Assembly (NCBI GenBank): GCA_022824665.1
Contig: JAJDZL010000223.1
Location: forward strand, 1 to 51,261
DNA: 51,261 nt
Source: Gammaproteobacteria bacterium
GTDB lineage: Bacteria > Pseudomonadota > Gammaproteobacteria > Arenicellales > JAJDZL01
Reading direction: 5' to 3'
Position 1 is the stretch's first letter. Each line of letters opens with the position of its first letter. Below, in pieces: positions 1 to 10,509 of the stretch. The notes below the pieces were generated by a model. The model was given only the letters and a program-made list of their open reading frames with translations. It made no database searches and had not been told where the DNA came from. The translations under genes were made by a program, and so were the position numbers.

Positions 1-187
1 GGCCTGCGACGCTGCCGCAGACAGGATAGAAGGCTTTTTTTTGGAATAAAACTGGAATAGAATTGACTTGTAGAACAAATTGAGCAGCAACTGACTTACT
101 GTTGCCGAGAACAAGACTGAACTTCGTTCCGAAGCAGTGAGAATTGTGCACAGTCTGTTGATCACTCATTCCAATACGGAGGTCGCT

Positions 188-1780
188 ATGAAATCTATAA
201 GCAAGAATTTAAATCACTTCGCTGGCCGCAAAGTGTCACGCCGCAAGTTTATGCAGGCATCCAGTGCGCTGGGTTTGGCTGGCGCAGCACCGGGATTGTT
301 TCTTGGCAATGCAGCACATGCCGCGACTCCGGCAAGGGGCGGCCATCTGCGCGTTGCTACGGTGCAGGGCTCGTCGACCGATGCACTGGATCCAATTCGG
401 CTGACCAGTGGCCATACCAACTTTATGTTTTCGACGTTTCACAATGCACTGACCGAGATTGCTCCAAACGGGCAGCTGGTGCCATTGCTCGCTGAATCGT
501 ACGAAACCGGTGCCGATCCGTCTGAGTGGATTTTCAAACTGCGTCAGGATGTAACGTTTCACAACGGCAAGACTGTCACTTCTGATGATGTGGTTACGTC
601 TCTCAGCAGACACCGCGGCGAAGAGTCCGCTTCGTCCATGAAATCCTTCATGGAGGAAGTTGAATCAATCACCGCAGACGGTGATCGGGTCGTCAAGTTT
701 AAATTGAAGAGCCCAAGCGTTGACTTCCCGGTGATATTAAGTGCCAGCGTGTTGTCAATTCTGCCGACCAAGGACGGCGAGATTGCCGCGTTTGATGCTG
801 GCGCCGGTGCGTATATGCTGGATGCTTTCGAACCGGGTCAGTACTCAAGATATGTGCGCAATCCGAACGATTTCAGGTCTGATCGCGGCTTTGCAGATAC
901 TGCGGAAATCCTTACGATTGCAGATTCCACGGCCCGCCAGAACGCGCTGGTTACCGACGCGGTTGATGTGATTGGTGATGTTGATGCCACGACTGCGGAT
1001 TTGCTGGCCAGAAATGGCGACATTGGAATTTTGGATATTACCAGTACCCAGCACTACACGTTTCCCATGCGTACCGACCTTGCCCCATTTGATAACAATG
1101 ATGTGAGAATGGCGCTGAAATTATCGATCAACCGGGAAGATGTACTCGATACGATCCTCAGTGGCTACGGTTCTTTGGGGAATGACCATCCAATATCACC
1201 TGCGAACCGTTACTACAATCACGAGCTTGAGCAGCGGGTATATGACCCCGAAAAAGCCAAGTGGCATCTCAAACAGGCAGGAATGAGTAATCTGAAAGTG
1301 GAATTGAGCGCTTCTGACAGTCTGTATGCAGGCTGCGTTGATACCGTGGTTCTGTTCAGTGAGCACGCCAAGGCATCGGGCATTGAACTGGTTCCGAAGC
1401 AGGTTCCGGACGATGGCTACTGGTCTGATGTATGGCTCAAACACCCGTGGTGCGCAAGCTACTGGAGCGGTCGCCCGACTGAAGACTGGATGTTCACCCA
1501 GGGTTATTCGGCTGAATCCAATTGGAATGAAAGCTACTGGCGCAACGAGCAGTTCAACCAGCTTTTAGTTGCTGCCAGGGCGGAATTGGATGATGACAAG
1601 CGTCGTCAAATGTATTGGGAAATGCAGGCGATTACCCGCGATGACTGTGGATCGGTTATCCACGCGTTCGCGAACCACATCTCGGCTCATTCCAAAAAAG
1701 TGGGCGTGCCTGAGCAGGTTGCCGGCAACTGGGAGTTTGACGGCTACAAAATGATCGAACGGTGGTGGCTTGCGGGCTAG
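188..1780 (+). CDS. ABC transporter substrate-binding protein, family 5 (peptide/opine/nickel type), Tat-exported
   Basis: ORF 137-1780; the likely start at 188 gives MKSISKNL..SRRKFMQASSALGLAGAAPGLFLGNAAHA, a twin-arginine signal. The body has SBP_bac_5 features (LAESYETGADPSEWIFKLRQDVTFHNGK). Confidence 0.9.
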   Translation: MKSISKNLNHFAGRKVSRRKFMQASSALGLAGAAPGLFLGNAAHAATPARGGHLRVATVQGSSTDALDPIRLTSGHTNFMFSTFHNALTEIAPNGQLVPLLAESYETGADPSEWIFKLRQDVTFHNGKTVTSDDVVTSLSRHRGEESASSMKSFMEEVESITADGDRVVKFKLKSPSVDFPVILSASVLSILPTKDGEIAAFDAGAGAYMLDAFEPGQYSRYVRNPNDFRSDRGFADTAEILTIADSTARQNALVTDAVDVIGDVDATTADLLARNGDIGILDITSTQHYTFPMRTDLAPFDNNDVRMALKLSINREDVLDTILSGYGSLGNDHPISPANRYYNHELEQRVYDPEKAKWHLKQAGMSNLKVELSASDSLYAGCVDTVVLFSEHAKASGIELVPKQVPDDGYWSDVWLKHPWCASYWSGRPTEDWMFTQGYSAESNWNESYWRNEQFNQLLVAARAELDDDKRRQMYWEMQAITRDDCGSVIHAFANHISAHSKKVGVPEQVAGNWEFDGYKMIERWWLAG

Positions 1781-2077
1781 CAACGGCTGAGCGCTTGTTT
1801 GCTACTGCAAAATGCGTGCCGATTACCCGATTCCGGAAGACCGAAATTCGGGTGCTTTCGAGTTGACTGTGATTATGGTAAATTACCGGCTGCAAGTTTG
1901 TCTTGCGCCGGTAATTTATTGTCTGCGCACTAAGGTGAATTAATTTAGAATAACTCGGATTGGAACTTAGTTGCATGACTGATCAGTCGATATTCAGACT
2001 CAGGATTGAAACGATATGCTGAGCAAAAGAAATTGACGATAGTGAATATGCAAAATTGAATTTGAATAGGAGGAGTA

Positions 2078-3670
2078 ATGAACAATTCAAATAATCGTAT
2101 TTTTGATCTAGCAAATTCCAGGCTTTCAAGACGCAAGTTTCTGCAGGCATCGGGTGCGCTTGGTGTGGCCGGTGCTGCGCCTGGTCTTTTTGTTGGTTCA
2201 GCTGCACAGGCGGCTGCCCCGTCCATGGGCGGCCATCTTCGAATTGCGATGGTCCACGGATCATCAACCGATTCGCTAGACCCGATTCGTTTAATCAGTT
2301 CACACACCACAAAGCTGTTTTACTCGGTCCACAGTACACTGACAGAGATTGCGGCTGACGGTCAGTTGATGCCATTGCTTGCTGAATCTTATGAAACGGG
2401 TGCGGATCCATCTGAGTGGATTTTTAAACTCCATTCCGGTGTGACGTTTCACAATGGCAAGAGTTTGACTGCCGATGACGTTATCGCATCGCTCAACCGC
2501 CACCGCGGTGAGGATTCGGCGTCTTCCATGAAGTCAATTATCGAAGGCATCGAGTCAATCACAAAAGATGGAGATCTGGTCGTCAAGTTCAAACTGAGCA
2601 CGCCCAGTGTCGATTTTCCGGTCGTTCTAAGTGATGCGGTGCTGTCGATATTGCCATCTACCGACGGAAAAATTGAAACGTTCGATGTTGGCTGTGGACC
2701 TTATATGCTGGAAGCTTTTGAACCAGGCCAATACTCGCATTACCGGCGAAATCCGAATTCGTATCTCTCGGACCGGGCGTATGTGGAGACTGCGGAGTTG
2801 TTGACAATCGCTGATTCGACTGCGCGCCAGAACGCCCTGGTTACCGGTGTTGTCGATGTAATCAGTGATGTTGATGCGAGTACCGCAGGGTTACTTGGCC
2901 GCAATGACAACGTTGAAATTCTGAACGTTACCAGCACGCAACACTTTACGTTTCCCATGCGTACCGACCTGCCACCGTTTGACAACAATGACGTACGAAT
3001 GGCACTCAAACTGTCAATCGATCGGGATGTGGTGCTCGACACAATTCTGAGCGGTTACGGGAGCCTGGGGAATGACCACCCCATTTCACCTGCCAACCGC
3101 TTTTTCAACACGGAGCTTGAACAGCGTGTCTATGATCCGGAGAAAGCCAAATGGCATCTCAAGCAGGCCGGAATGAGCAACCTCAAGGTTGAGTTGAGTG
3201 CGTCAGACAGTCTTTATGAAGGCTGCGTAGATACCGTGGTGCTGTTCAGCGAGCATGCCAAAGCTTCGGGTATTGAGCTGGTGCCGAAGCAGGTTCCAGA
3301 CGATGGTTACTGGTCCGATGTCTGGCTCAAACATCCATGGTGCGCAAGCTACTGGAGCGGCCGACCGACCGAAGACTGGATGTTTACCCAGGGCTATTCG
3401 GCCGAGTCGAACTGGAACGAAAGTTATTGGAAAAATGATCGCTTCAATGAGCTGCTGTTGGCTGCCAGGGCCGAGTTGGATGATGACAAGCGTCGTCAAA
3501 TGTATTGGGAAATGCAGGCGATCACCCGCGATGACTGCGGTTCTGTTATCCATGCCTTTGGAGACCATATCATGGCGCACTCGCATAACGTCGTCGTCCC
3601 AGATCAGGTGGCAGGCAACTGGGACCTTGACGGGTTCAAGTTGATGCAGCGCTGGTGGATGAAAGCTTAG
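2078..3670 (+). CDS. ABC transporter substrate-binding protein, family 5, paralogue of the preceding gene, Tat-exported
   Basis: SRRKFLQASGALGVAGAAPGLFVGSAAQA Tat signal; co-linear with the 188-1780 protein and identical over long C-lobe stretches. Confidence 0.9.
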   Translation: MNNSNNRIFDLANSRLSRRKFLQASGALGVAGAAPGLFVGSAAQAAAPSMGGHLRIAMVHGSSTDSLDPIRLISSHTTKLFYSVHSTLTEIAADGQLMPLLAESYETGADPSEWIFKLHSGVTFHNGKSLTADDVIASLNRHRGEDSASSMKSIIEGIESITKDGDLVVKFKLSTPSVDFPVVLSDAVLSILPSTDGKIETFDVGCGPYMLEAFEPGQYSHYRRNPNSYLSDRAYVETAELLTIADSTARQNALVTGVVDVISDVDASTAGLLGRNDNVEILNVTSTQHFTFPMRTDLPPFDNNDVRMALKLSIDRDVVLDTILSGYGSLGNDHPISPANRFFNTELEQRVYDPEKAKWHLKQAGMSNLKVELSASDSLYEGCVDTVVLFSEHAKASGIELVPKQVPDDGYWSDVWLKHPWCASYWSGRPTEDWMFTQGYSAESNWNESYWKNDRFNELLLAARAELDDDKRRQMYWEMQAITRDDCGSVIHAFGDHIMAHSHNVVVPDQVAGNWDLDGFKLMQRWWMKA

Positions 3671-3761
3671 ATTAGCGTTAGGGTATAGTTTGACATTCTC
3701 GTAGAGTCCGGCAATTTTTTTTGATTTGCCGGACTTGCGAGTTGATTCTGTCAATTCTCCA

Positions 3762-5198
3762 ATGGCCAACTCTGAGCCGAACCGGTCAACTTCACGACGC
3801 AAGAAGGTTCAACGGCAGATTGAATCGCGCCAGCAAAGTACCAAGCTGACTCAGGGACTGTCGCTTGAACTGGTCGATTCAACTGCGGCAGAACAAATTC
3901 ATGATGCGGTCAAGAAAATCCTTTGGACCGTCGGTGTCATTGTTGAACACACCGCGACGCGCCGCGAGCTAATCAAAAACCATCAATGTGTTGAGGACGG
4001 GGAGTATATACGCCTGACTCCCGACCTGGTTGAACGGGCACTTGCTACGGTGCCGGGAAAAATCCTGCTCTACGACGCGGCGGGTGATTTGCAAGTTGAC
4101 ACATCCAGCAAGGTTTCCAGCTACTGTCCCGGCCACAACTGTGTACGAATTCTTGATTTTCGAACAGGTGAGCTGCGCCCTTGCCGACTGGAGGACATTC
4201 GCGAAACAGCCAGATTGTGTGAGCAGCTTCCCAACATCGATATGGTCTGTTCGCTCGGTTATCCGAGTGAAGTCCCGCCTGAGGATGAAGTTGTCGAAAC
4301 GACCCGGGCAATGTATGAAAACTGCACCAAACCCGCGGCACTGCTGGCGCATGATGATGAGATCCAAAAGCGGATGATGACGGTTATTGCTGACCGGGTT
4401 GGCGGGTGGAATCGACTTGCGGACAAGCCGGTTTCCATTGAATTGATGGGCCCGATTTCGCCGCTTCGGCTGCCCGATGAGCTGTGTGCACGACTGATTA
4501 ACTGCGCCAGGTGGCGAGTACCGGTGGTTTGCTATCCGGCCACCTTTCCTGGCATGTCCTGCCCGATTTCGATTGCCGGTGCGATTGCGCAATCCTCTGC
4601 TGAGGCGATTGCTGGAATCGTCATTCACCAACTGACCGAGCCGGGGGCGCCGGTTTTAAGCGGTTCAGCGGTCTTACCCATGGATTTGCGGCAGGCAAAT
4701 CTTGCCTATGGTTCTCCCGAATACATGCTTTCAGGTCTCGGCGCAGGCGAATACTTTCGACACATTGGCGTGCCTTCATGGGTCGGGGCCGGCTGCACGG
4801 ATTCGCACCAGTTTGATGCGCAGGCAGCCGCGGAAGCTGGTGCTAATTTAGCGGTCGCAGCGATGGCCAAGACCTCGTTTGTTCATAATCTGGGCTTTTT
4901 GTCTGGCGGGCGTACCGGATCACTGGAAATGCTGATGCTGTGTGATGAGATGGTTGGCTGGACTTCAAAAATGGCAAACGGATTAACGGTCGATGCTGAA
5001 AGCCTGGCAGTTGAGGTGATTGAAAGAGCGGCACCCGGTAATGAATTTTTGACCGATTTGCATACTCAGGACAGGTATCTTACAGAGAACTGGTATCCTA
5101 ATCTTTGCGAACGATCGGATGCTGAAGCGTGGCTTGAGACCGGTGGCGCAGATATGCAGGAAAGAATCCGTCAACGCTTGAGAGATCTGCTCGGTTAG
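3762..5198 (+). CDS. Trimethylamine methyltransferase (MttB/COG5598) family protein, apparently non-pyrrolysine
   Basis: ORF 3726-5198 (TTG start; ATG at 3762 more likely). MttB-family sequence such as LTPDLVERALATVPGKILLYDAAGD and GSPEYMLSGLGAGEYFRHIGVPSWVGAGCTDSH; no in-frame TAG. Confidence 0.8.
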   Translation: MANSEPNRSTSRRKKVQRQIESRQQSTKLTQGLSLELVDSTAAEQIHDAVKKILWTVGVIVEHTATRRELIKNHQCVEDGEYIRLTPDLVERALATVPGKILLYDAAGDLQVDTSSKVSSYCPGHNCVRILDFRTGELRPCRLEDIRETARLCEQLPNIDMVCSLGYPSEVPPEDEVVETTRAMYENCTKPAALLAHDDEIQKRMMTVIADRVGGWNRLADKPVSIELMGPISPLRLPDELCARLINCARWRVPVVCYPATFPGMSCPISIAGAIAQSSAEAIAGIVIHQLTEPGAPVLSGSAVLPMDLRQANLAYGSPEYMLSGLGAGEYFRHIGVPSWVGAGCTDSHQFDAQAAAEAGANLAVAAMAKTSFVHNLGFLSGGRTGSLEMLMLCDEMVGWTSKMANGLTVDAESLAVEVIERAAPGNEFLTDLHTQDRYLTENWYPNLCERSDAEAWLETGGADMQERIRQRLRDLLG

Positions 5199-5262
5199 TG
5201 GCCGGGTGAATCGGGTTAGCGGTATCAGCACGGGCGACAATTGCTTGATTGACTAAAGTTCA

Positions 5263-6219
5263 ATGACTTACATACTGAAAATGCTGCTGCAGCGCATATT
5301 GCTGGGCTTGCTCACACTGTTTGCCATTACACTCATCATTTTTCTGGGTGTTTCGATGTTGCCCGGTGACGCGGCCGAAGCCATTCTTGGCCAGGCTGCC
5401 ACGCCTGAAACAGTTGCAGCACTGCGTAAACAGCTGGGACTCGACTTACCCGCGCACACGCGCTACCTAACCTGGCTCGGTAATATATTGCAGGGCGATT
5501 TTGGGGTTTCGATCGGCAATGGCCGAGAAATCAACGAAGTGCTCGGCACACGACTCTACAACACAATTTTTCTGGCCGCTTTTGCAGCCTGCATTGCGGT
5601 ACCGCTCGCGGTGATTCTGGGTATTCTTGCCGCGCTTTACAGAAACAGCTTCTACGACCGAAGCGTCAATATTGTCACCCTGTCCTCGATTTCGACACCT
5701 GAGTTTTTTGTAGCCTATATTCTTTTGCTGCTGGTTTCGGTAAAGGCCGGCTGGTTGCCGAGTCTGTCCAACGTCAGGGTGGATACAACCTTTGCCGAGC
5801 ACCTGGAAAAAACCCTGTTGCCGGCATTGGTGCTCACGCTGGTTTCGATGGCACACATGATGCGCATGACCCGCGCGGCGCTGATTAATCTTCTGTCGAA
5901 TGCCTACATTGAGATGGCCACACTGAAAGGATTGAAGCGGTTTCGCGTCATCATCCATCATGCGCTGCCCAACGCCTGGGCACCGATTGTCAATGTGATC
6001 GTACTGAATCTCGCCTATCTTATTGTTGGCGTGATTGTCGTTGAAGTCGTTTTTGTTTATCCCGGCCTTGGGCAGTATCTGGTTGATGCCGTGCAGCGCC
6101 GTGATATGCCGGTAGTGCAGGCATGCTGCCTGATATTTGCTGCGACCTATGTGCTCCTGAATCTGATTGCAGACGTACTGTCTATTTTGACAAATCCTCG
6201 ATTACTGCATCCAAAGTAA
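5263..6219 (+). CDS. ABC transporter permease, DppB-like
   Basis: Typical DppB features: GDFGVSIGNGREI, hydrophobic helices, RMTRAALINLLSNAYIEMATLKGL EAA-like loop. Confidence 0.9.
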   Translation: MTYILKMLLQRILLGLLTLFAITLIIFLGVSMLPGDAAEAILGQAATPETVAALRKQLGLDLPAHTRYLTWLGNILQGDFGVSIGNGREINEVLGTRLYNTIFLAAFAACIAVPLAVILGILAALYRNSFYDRSVNIVTLSSISTPEFFVAYILLLLVSVKAGWLPSLSNVRVDTTFAEHLEKTLLPALVLTLVSMAHMMRMTRAALINLLSNAYIEMATLKGLKRFRVIIHHALPNAWAPIVNVIVLNLAYLIVGVIVVEVVFVYPGLGQYLVDAVQRRDMPVVQACCLIFAATYVLLNLIADVLSILTNPRLLHPK

Positions 6220-7103
6220 GTGATTTGAGATTGATTACTGCAGACAAAATATCGCTATCCGCTGACAGACTGAGCCGCGCATATCAGTTACTGACTGAGG
6301 CGCCGCTTAGTGCAAAATTCGGCATTATTGTCATTGCCGTTTATATCTTCGTTGCTTTGTTTGCGCCCTGGGTCGCTCCCTTTGGTGAATCCGAGATTGT
6401 AGGCAGAAAGTTTCAGCCCTGGGATGATCAGTTCTTTCTTGGCACTGACCATCTGGGCCGCGATATGCTGACCCGTATTGTGTTCGGTGCACGCAACACT
6501 GTTGGCATCGCACTTTTGACGACAATTCTTGCTTTTGTGCTAGGTGGCGTACTGGGTATATTGGCAGCTGTTGTCGGCGGTTGGGTTGATCAGCTGCTGA
6601 GCCGTATCGTTGATGTGTTCATGGCGATTCCGGCATTGATCTTCGCGATGCTGCTGCTGTCCATATTCGGCACTTCAATCGTCAATCTGATCGTAATCAT
6701 GAGTGTGATTGACGCGACACGAATTTTTCGAATTGCGAGAGCCGTAAGCATGAATGTTGTCGTGATGGACTATATCGAAGCGGCGCGCGTGCGCGGCGAA
6801 AAGCTGCCGTGGATCATCGTTCAGGAAATATTGCCCAACATTTCCGCGCCGCTGGCAGCGGAATTCGGCTTGCGATTCTGTTTCGTGTTCCTCACCATCA
6901 GCGCTTTGAGCTTCCTCGGGCTGGGCATTCAGCCGCCGATTGCTGACTGGGGCTCGATGGTGCGCCAGACCGCAGTGCTGATTACTTTTGATGACTATAC
7001 GCCGCTGATTCCTGCGGCTGCCATTGCCTTGCTGACTGTCGCGGTCAATTTTGTGATTGACTGGTTCTTACACAAGACATCGGGACTTAAAGATGAACAC
7101 TGA
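6123..7103 (+). CDS. ABC transporter permease, DppC-like (true start probably downstream of 6123, near 6220)
   Basis: LGTDHLGRDMLTRIVFGARNT, DYIEAARVRGEKLPWIIVQEILPN, SFLGLGIQPPIADWGSMV are DppC hallmarks. Confidence 0.9.
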   Translation: MLPDICCDLCAPESDCRRTVYFDKSSITASKVSDLRLITADKISLSADRLSRAYQLLTEAPLSAKFGIIVIAVYIFVALFAPWVAPFGESEIVGRKFQPWDDQFFLGTDHLGRDMLTRIVFGARNTVGIALLTTILAFVLGGVLGILAAVVGGWVDQLLSRIVDVFMAIPALIFAMLLLSIFGTSIVNLIVIMSVIDATRIFRIARAVSMNVVVMDYIEAARVRGEKLPWIIVQEILPNISAPLAAEFGLRFCFVFLTISALSFLGLGIQPPIADWGSMVRQTAVLITFDDYTPLIPAAAIALLTVAVNFVIDWFLHKTSGLKDEH

Positions 7104-8748
7104 TCACGGGCAATACCTGCTGGAGATGAACGACCTTCATATTGAAGGATTCAGTGATGGGCAGTGGCACGAGATTGTCAAGGGCTTCAATCTTGAATTA
7201 AAGCGCGGCGAGGTATTGGGACTGATCGGTGAGTCTGGCGCCGGGAAATCGACCATCGGCATCGCCGCGATGGGGTTTTGTAAAGCCGGTTGCCGGATCA
7301 AGGCCGGTCGTATTCGATTTGACGGCATTGAGCTCACCGATGCGAGCGAAGAAACAAAGCGAAAGTTGCGCGGCTCTCGTATTGCTTATGTTGCGCAAAG
7401 CGCCGCGGCCGCGTTCAATCCAGCGCACAAGTTAATCGATCAATTCAGCGAGAGTGTCATTCAGCACGGTGTCGGCACCCGTGAGGAAGCATACGCGGAC
7501 GCCAGGGATCTGTACGCGAAAATCAAAATGCCTGAGCCGGATACGATTGGCTTTCGTTATCCACACCAGGTTTCCGGCGGGCAGTTGCAGCGGGCGATGA
7601 CCGCGATGGCTTTATCGTGCCGTCCTGATCTGATTATTTTCGATGAGCCTACCACGGCGCTGGATGTTACGACTCAGATTGAAGTTTTGGCCACAATTCG
7701 AGATATTGTCGATTACTTTAATACGTCGGCAATCTACATCTCGCATGACCTGGCCGTGGTTGCGCAAATGGCTGACAAAATTGTCGTATTGCGCTACGGT
7801 GAGCTCATTGAGGAAGCCGAAACACGCCAGATGCTCGCTGATCCGAAAGAAAACTACACCAAATCGCTTTGGGCGGTGCGTACCTTTAAAAAGCTTTCGG
7901 TACCGCGAAGTACCCATTCTGAGCCGGTGCTGCGCGTCAATGACATCACGGCGAGGTATCCAAAGGCGACACAGCCGGTGTTAATTGATGTCAATTTTGA
8001 AATTCATCGCGGCGAGACCGTGGCGATCGTCGGAGAATCAGGCAGTGGAAAGAGCACAGCTGCACGGGTTATCACAGGACTTTTGTCGCCACAAGAGGGT
8101 AGTGTCGAATTCGAAGGTCAAACACTGCCTTCTGATTGTGGCAACCGCTCGCTCGAACAGCTCAAAAAAATCCAGATGATTTATCAGATGCCGGATACTG
8201 CGGTTAATCCGCGCCACAGAATTCGCAAAATTGTTGGCCGACCACTCAGCTTTTACCTGGGACTGGAAGGCAGTGAGAAACAGCAGCGACTCAATGAACT
8301 GATGGAGATGATCGAGATGGATCCGAAGCAGTTTCTTGACCGCTATCCGGGAGAGTTGTCAGGTGGACAGAAACAGCGGATTTGTATTGCCCGGGCACTG
8401 GCAGCGGACCCGGGTTTTATCATTTGCGATGAAATTACCTCGGCACTGGATCAGTTGGTCGCGGAAGGCATCCTCAGACTGCTTGACCGACTGCAGCAGG
8501 AGCTTGGTCTGGCATACATGTTCATCACGCATGATTTAGCCACCGTTCGCGCAATCGCGGATCGGGTTATTGTGATGCTGGACGGGCGCATCGTGGAGCA
8601 GGGACCGAAGTTAGAGGTCCTCACGCCGCCTCATCACGAATATACAGAGCTCCTGTTATCCTCGGTTCCTGAAATGAATCCCGACTGGATGGACAACATC
8701 ATGGCTCAGCGGGCCAGTCAAAAGGGCATACAAGCTGCCGGTAACTGA
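7093..8748 (+). CDS. Fused dual-NBD ABC transporter ATPase (DppD-DppF type)
   Basis: Two Walker A motifs ([18 protein letters not shown]), two signatures ([18 protein letters not shown]) and two Walker B regions ([24 protein letters not shown]). ORF opens at 7057; ATG at 7093 ([12 protein letters not shown]) preferred. Confidence 0.92.
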   Translation: MNTDHGQYLLEMNDLHIEGFSDGQWHEIVKGFNLELKRGEVLGLIGESGAGKSTIGIAAMGFCKAGCRIKAGRIRFDGIELTDASEETKRKLRGSRIAYVAQSAAAAFNPAHKLIDQFSESVIQHGVGTREEAYADARDLYAKIKMPEPDTIGFRYPHQVSGGQLQRAMTAMALSCRPDLIIFDEPTTALDVTTQIEVLATIRDIVDYFNTSAIYISHDLAVVAQMADKIVVLRYGELIEEAETRQMLADPKENYTKSLWAVRTFKKLSVPRSTHSEPVLRVNDITARYPKATQPVLIDVNFEIHRGETVAIVGESGSGKSTAARVITGLLSPQEGSVEFEGQTLPSDCGNRSLEQLKKIQMIYQMPDTAVNPRHRIRKIVGRPLSFYLGLEGSEKQQRLNELMEMIEMDPKQFLDRYPGELSGGQKQRICIARALAADPGFIICDEITSALDQLVAEGILRLLDRLQQELGLAYMFITHDLATVRAIADRVIVMLDGRIVEQGPKLEVLTPPHHEYTELLLSSVPEMNPDWMDNIMAQRASQKGIQAAGN

Positions 8749-8778
8749 CGGTCGGGGATGGTCGGCTGACAGCCTAAA

Positions 8779-9369
8779 TCAGTACATACCGATCGACTCA
8801 TTGCCAAGGTTGATGCCCAACGCGTTGATGAACCGCACCCAGTAGGCAAAGTTTGCGGAGGTTTGCACAGCCTCCAGAATTTCTGTGTCGCTAACCCCTG
8901 CCTGTCGAAGTGTTTCGAGGTCTTCGAATACCATGTGTTCGGGTGTGCGCGAAAGTTTATTGCAGTATTTCAGCAGCGCGGCGTGTTTCGGGTTGAAGAG
9001 CTCCGTGCTATCGAATTGCTCGTCGCGGAGCGCCTGGATCATTTTGTCTCCTAGCTGTTCATCACCGAGCAGTGCCTTGAAATTCGCGCCGTGATGGGTA
9101 AACGCGTAATTGCAATCGGCAATGATTGCGCACTGGGTTGCCAGCAATTCCAAGAACCAGGGCTCTGAATGATTTGCGTCGTTGTGCAAAATGTCCCGGT
9201 AAAGCCGGTCAGCAGCCATAAGCGGTTTTGGCTGCAGAGAAAACGCCCGGTAAAGGTTGTGAATCTTGTTGTAGGAGGCGCCGAGTTCCTGGTACATTTT
9301 TCGCAACTCGGTATCCGCTTCGTCGGGATCGATCGTGTCAATCCAACATGGTGGCTGGGTGTTATTCAT
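8779..9369 (-). CDS. AhpD/carboxymuconolactone decarboxylase-like (peroxidase-related) protein
   Basis: CMD-like helical pattern with ATQCAIIADCNYAFTHH; the second Cys of the usual CxxCxxxH is Ala. Confidence 0.6.
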   Translation of the reverse strand: MNNTQPPCWIDTIDPDEADTELRKMYQELGASYNKIHNLYRAFSLQPKPLMAADRLYRDILHNDANHSEPWFLELLATQCAIIADCNYAFTHHGANFKALLGDEQLGDKMIQALRDEQFDSTELFNPKHAALLKYCNKLSRTPEHMVFEDLETLRQAGVSDTEILEAVQTSANFAYWVRFINALGINLGNESIGMY

Positions 9370-9572
9370 TGACGATGCCTCGCGTTCAAAATGTCATTTT
9401 TTAGTAGCCAGCAACTCGCAGCGAAGCGGCACTATGTTCAGGTAACTGAACTTTCGATAATACTACACCCCGGGAATTGGTATTGCTAAAATAAGAATCG
9501 ACCGTTGACGATATTGTGCATCGATCTCAAAAACATTGGCTTTACTTTTGTACAACTTTTGGGGCTGTCGAG

Positions 9573-10424
9573 ATGAATTATCAAAATATCAGTGTTACAC
9601 GCCGTTCTCCCCATTTAGGTGCTTTTATAGAGGGTGTAGATCTAAGTGCTCAGCTACCGGGGGAGACCATTCAGGAAATCAGGAATGCACTGCTGGAATT
9701 TGGCGTGCTGTTCTTTCGCAATCAGGACTTGAGCGAGACCGAGCACATTCACCTAGGAGAGCAGTTTGGTACGCTCGACGAGCCGCATCCCGTTTTTGAT
9801 TGCAATCAGGACGATCCGCGTCTTACCATCATCGAATCCAAGGGTCGAGCCGGTGATGCCGAGCACTACTGGCATTCGGATGTCACTTATCAGGTGGCAC
9901 CGTCGCTCGGTTCAATTCTGCTGGCAAGAAAAATTCCGGAATCCGGCGGTGATACGCTGTTTGCCAGTATGTATGCGGCTTATGACACATTGTCTGAACC
10001 GATCAAGAAAATGCTCGAGTCACTGACTGCCCAGCATTCGATTGAAAGGGGTTGGGGTACCGCTTTGAGAATGCGGCCAAATGGTGAGAAGGAAGTTCAG
10101 AAACTAAAAGAAGCGTTTCCGTTGCAAACCCATCCGGTGCTGAGAACCCATCCTGAAACGGGACGCACCGCGCTCTACGTTAATGAATATTACACTTCGC
10201 GAATCAATGAGCTGTCGGAGTCGGAAAGTGAGGGACTGTTAAGAATTCTGTTTCATCATTCCCAGTTACCGGATTTCCAGATTCGGCATCACTGGCAGGT
10301 TGGAGATGTTGCATTCTGGGACAATCGCTGTACCCAGCATTACGCATCCCACGATTATGGCGCAGAACACAGACTCATGAATCGGGTGACGATCGTGGGT
10401 GATCAGCCATACTTCAAACATTGA
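9573..10424 (+). CDS. TauD/TfdA-family Fe(II)/2-oxoglutarate dioxygenase
   Basis: YWHSDVTYQ (HxD), GDVAFWDNRCTQHYASHDY distal His region and TauD-like N-terminus GAFIEGVDLS. Confidence 0.9.
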   Translation: MNYQNISVTRRSPHLGAFIEGVDLSAQLPGETIQEIRNALLEFGVLFFRNQDLSETEHIHLGEQFGTLDEPHPVFDCNQDDPRLTIIESKGRAGDAEHYWHSDVTYQVAPSLGSILLARKIPESGGDTLFASMYAAYDTLSEPIKKMLESLTAQHSIERGWGTALRMRPNGEKEVQKLKEAFPLQTHPVLRTHPETGRTALYVNEYYTSRINELSESESEGLLRILFHHSQLPDFQIRHHWQVGDVAFWDNRCTQHYASHDYGAEHRLMNRVTIVGDQPYFKH

Positions 10425-10509
10425 TTTTGCCGCGGCAAAAACTCTGGTTGACCTGATTGCTCTGCCATATGGCTGAGTCGTCGCAACCGATGCGCGGGTT
10501 CAGATTCAA

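Noticed and set aside
3203-4631. Antisense ORFs of about 200 aa opposite the binding protein and MttB genes
   Set aside because: Shadow frames of confidently coding plus-strand genes.
3726-5198. Pyrrolysine-containing MttB
   Set aside because: The reading frame is continuous with no in-frame TAG, and no pyl genes are visible.
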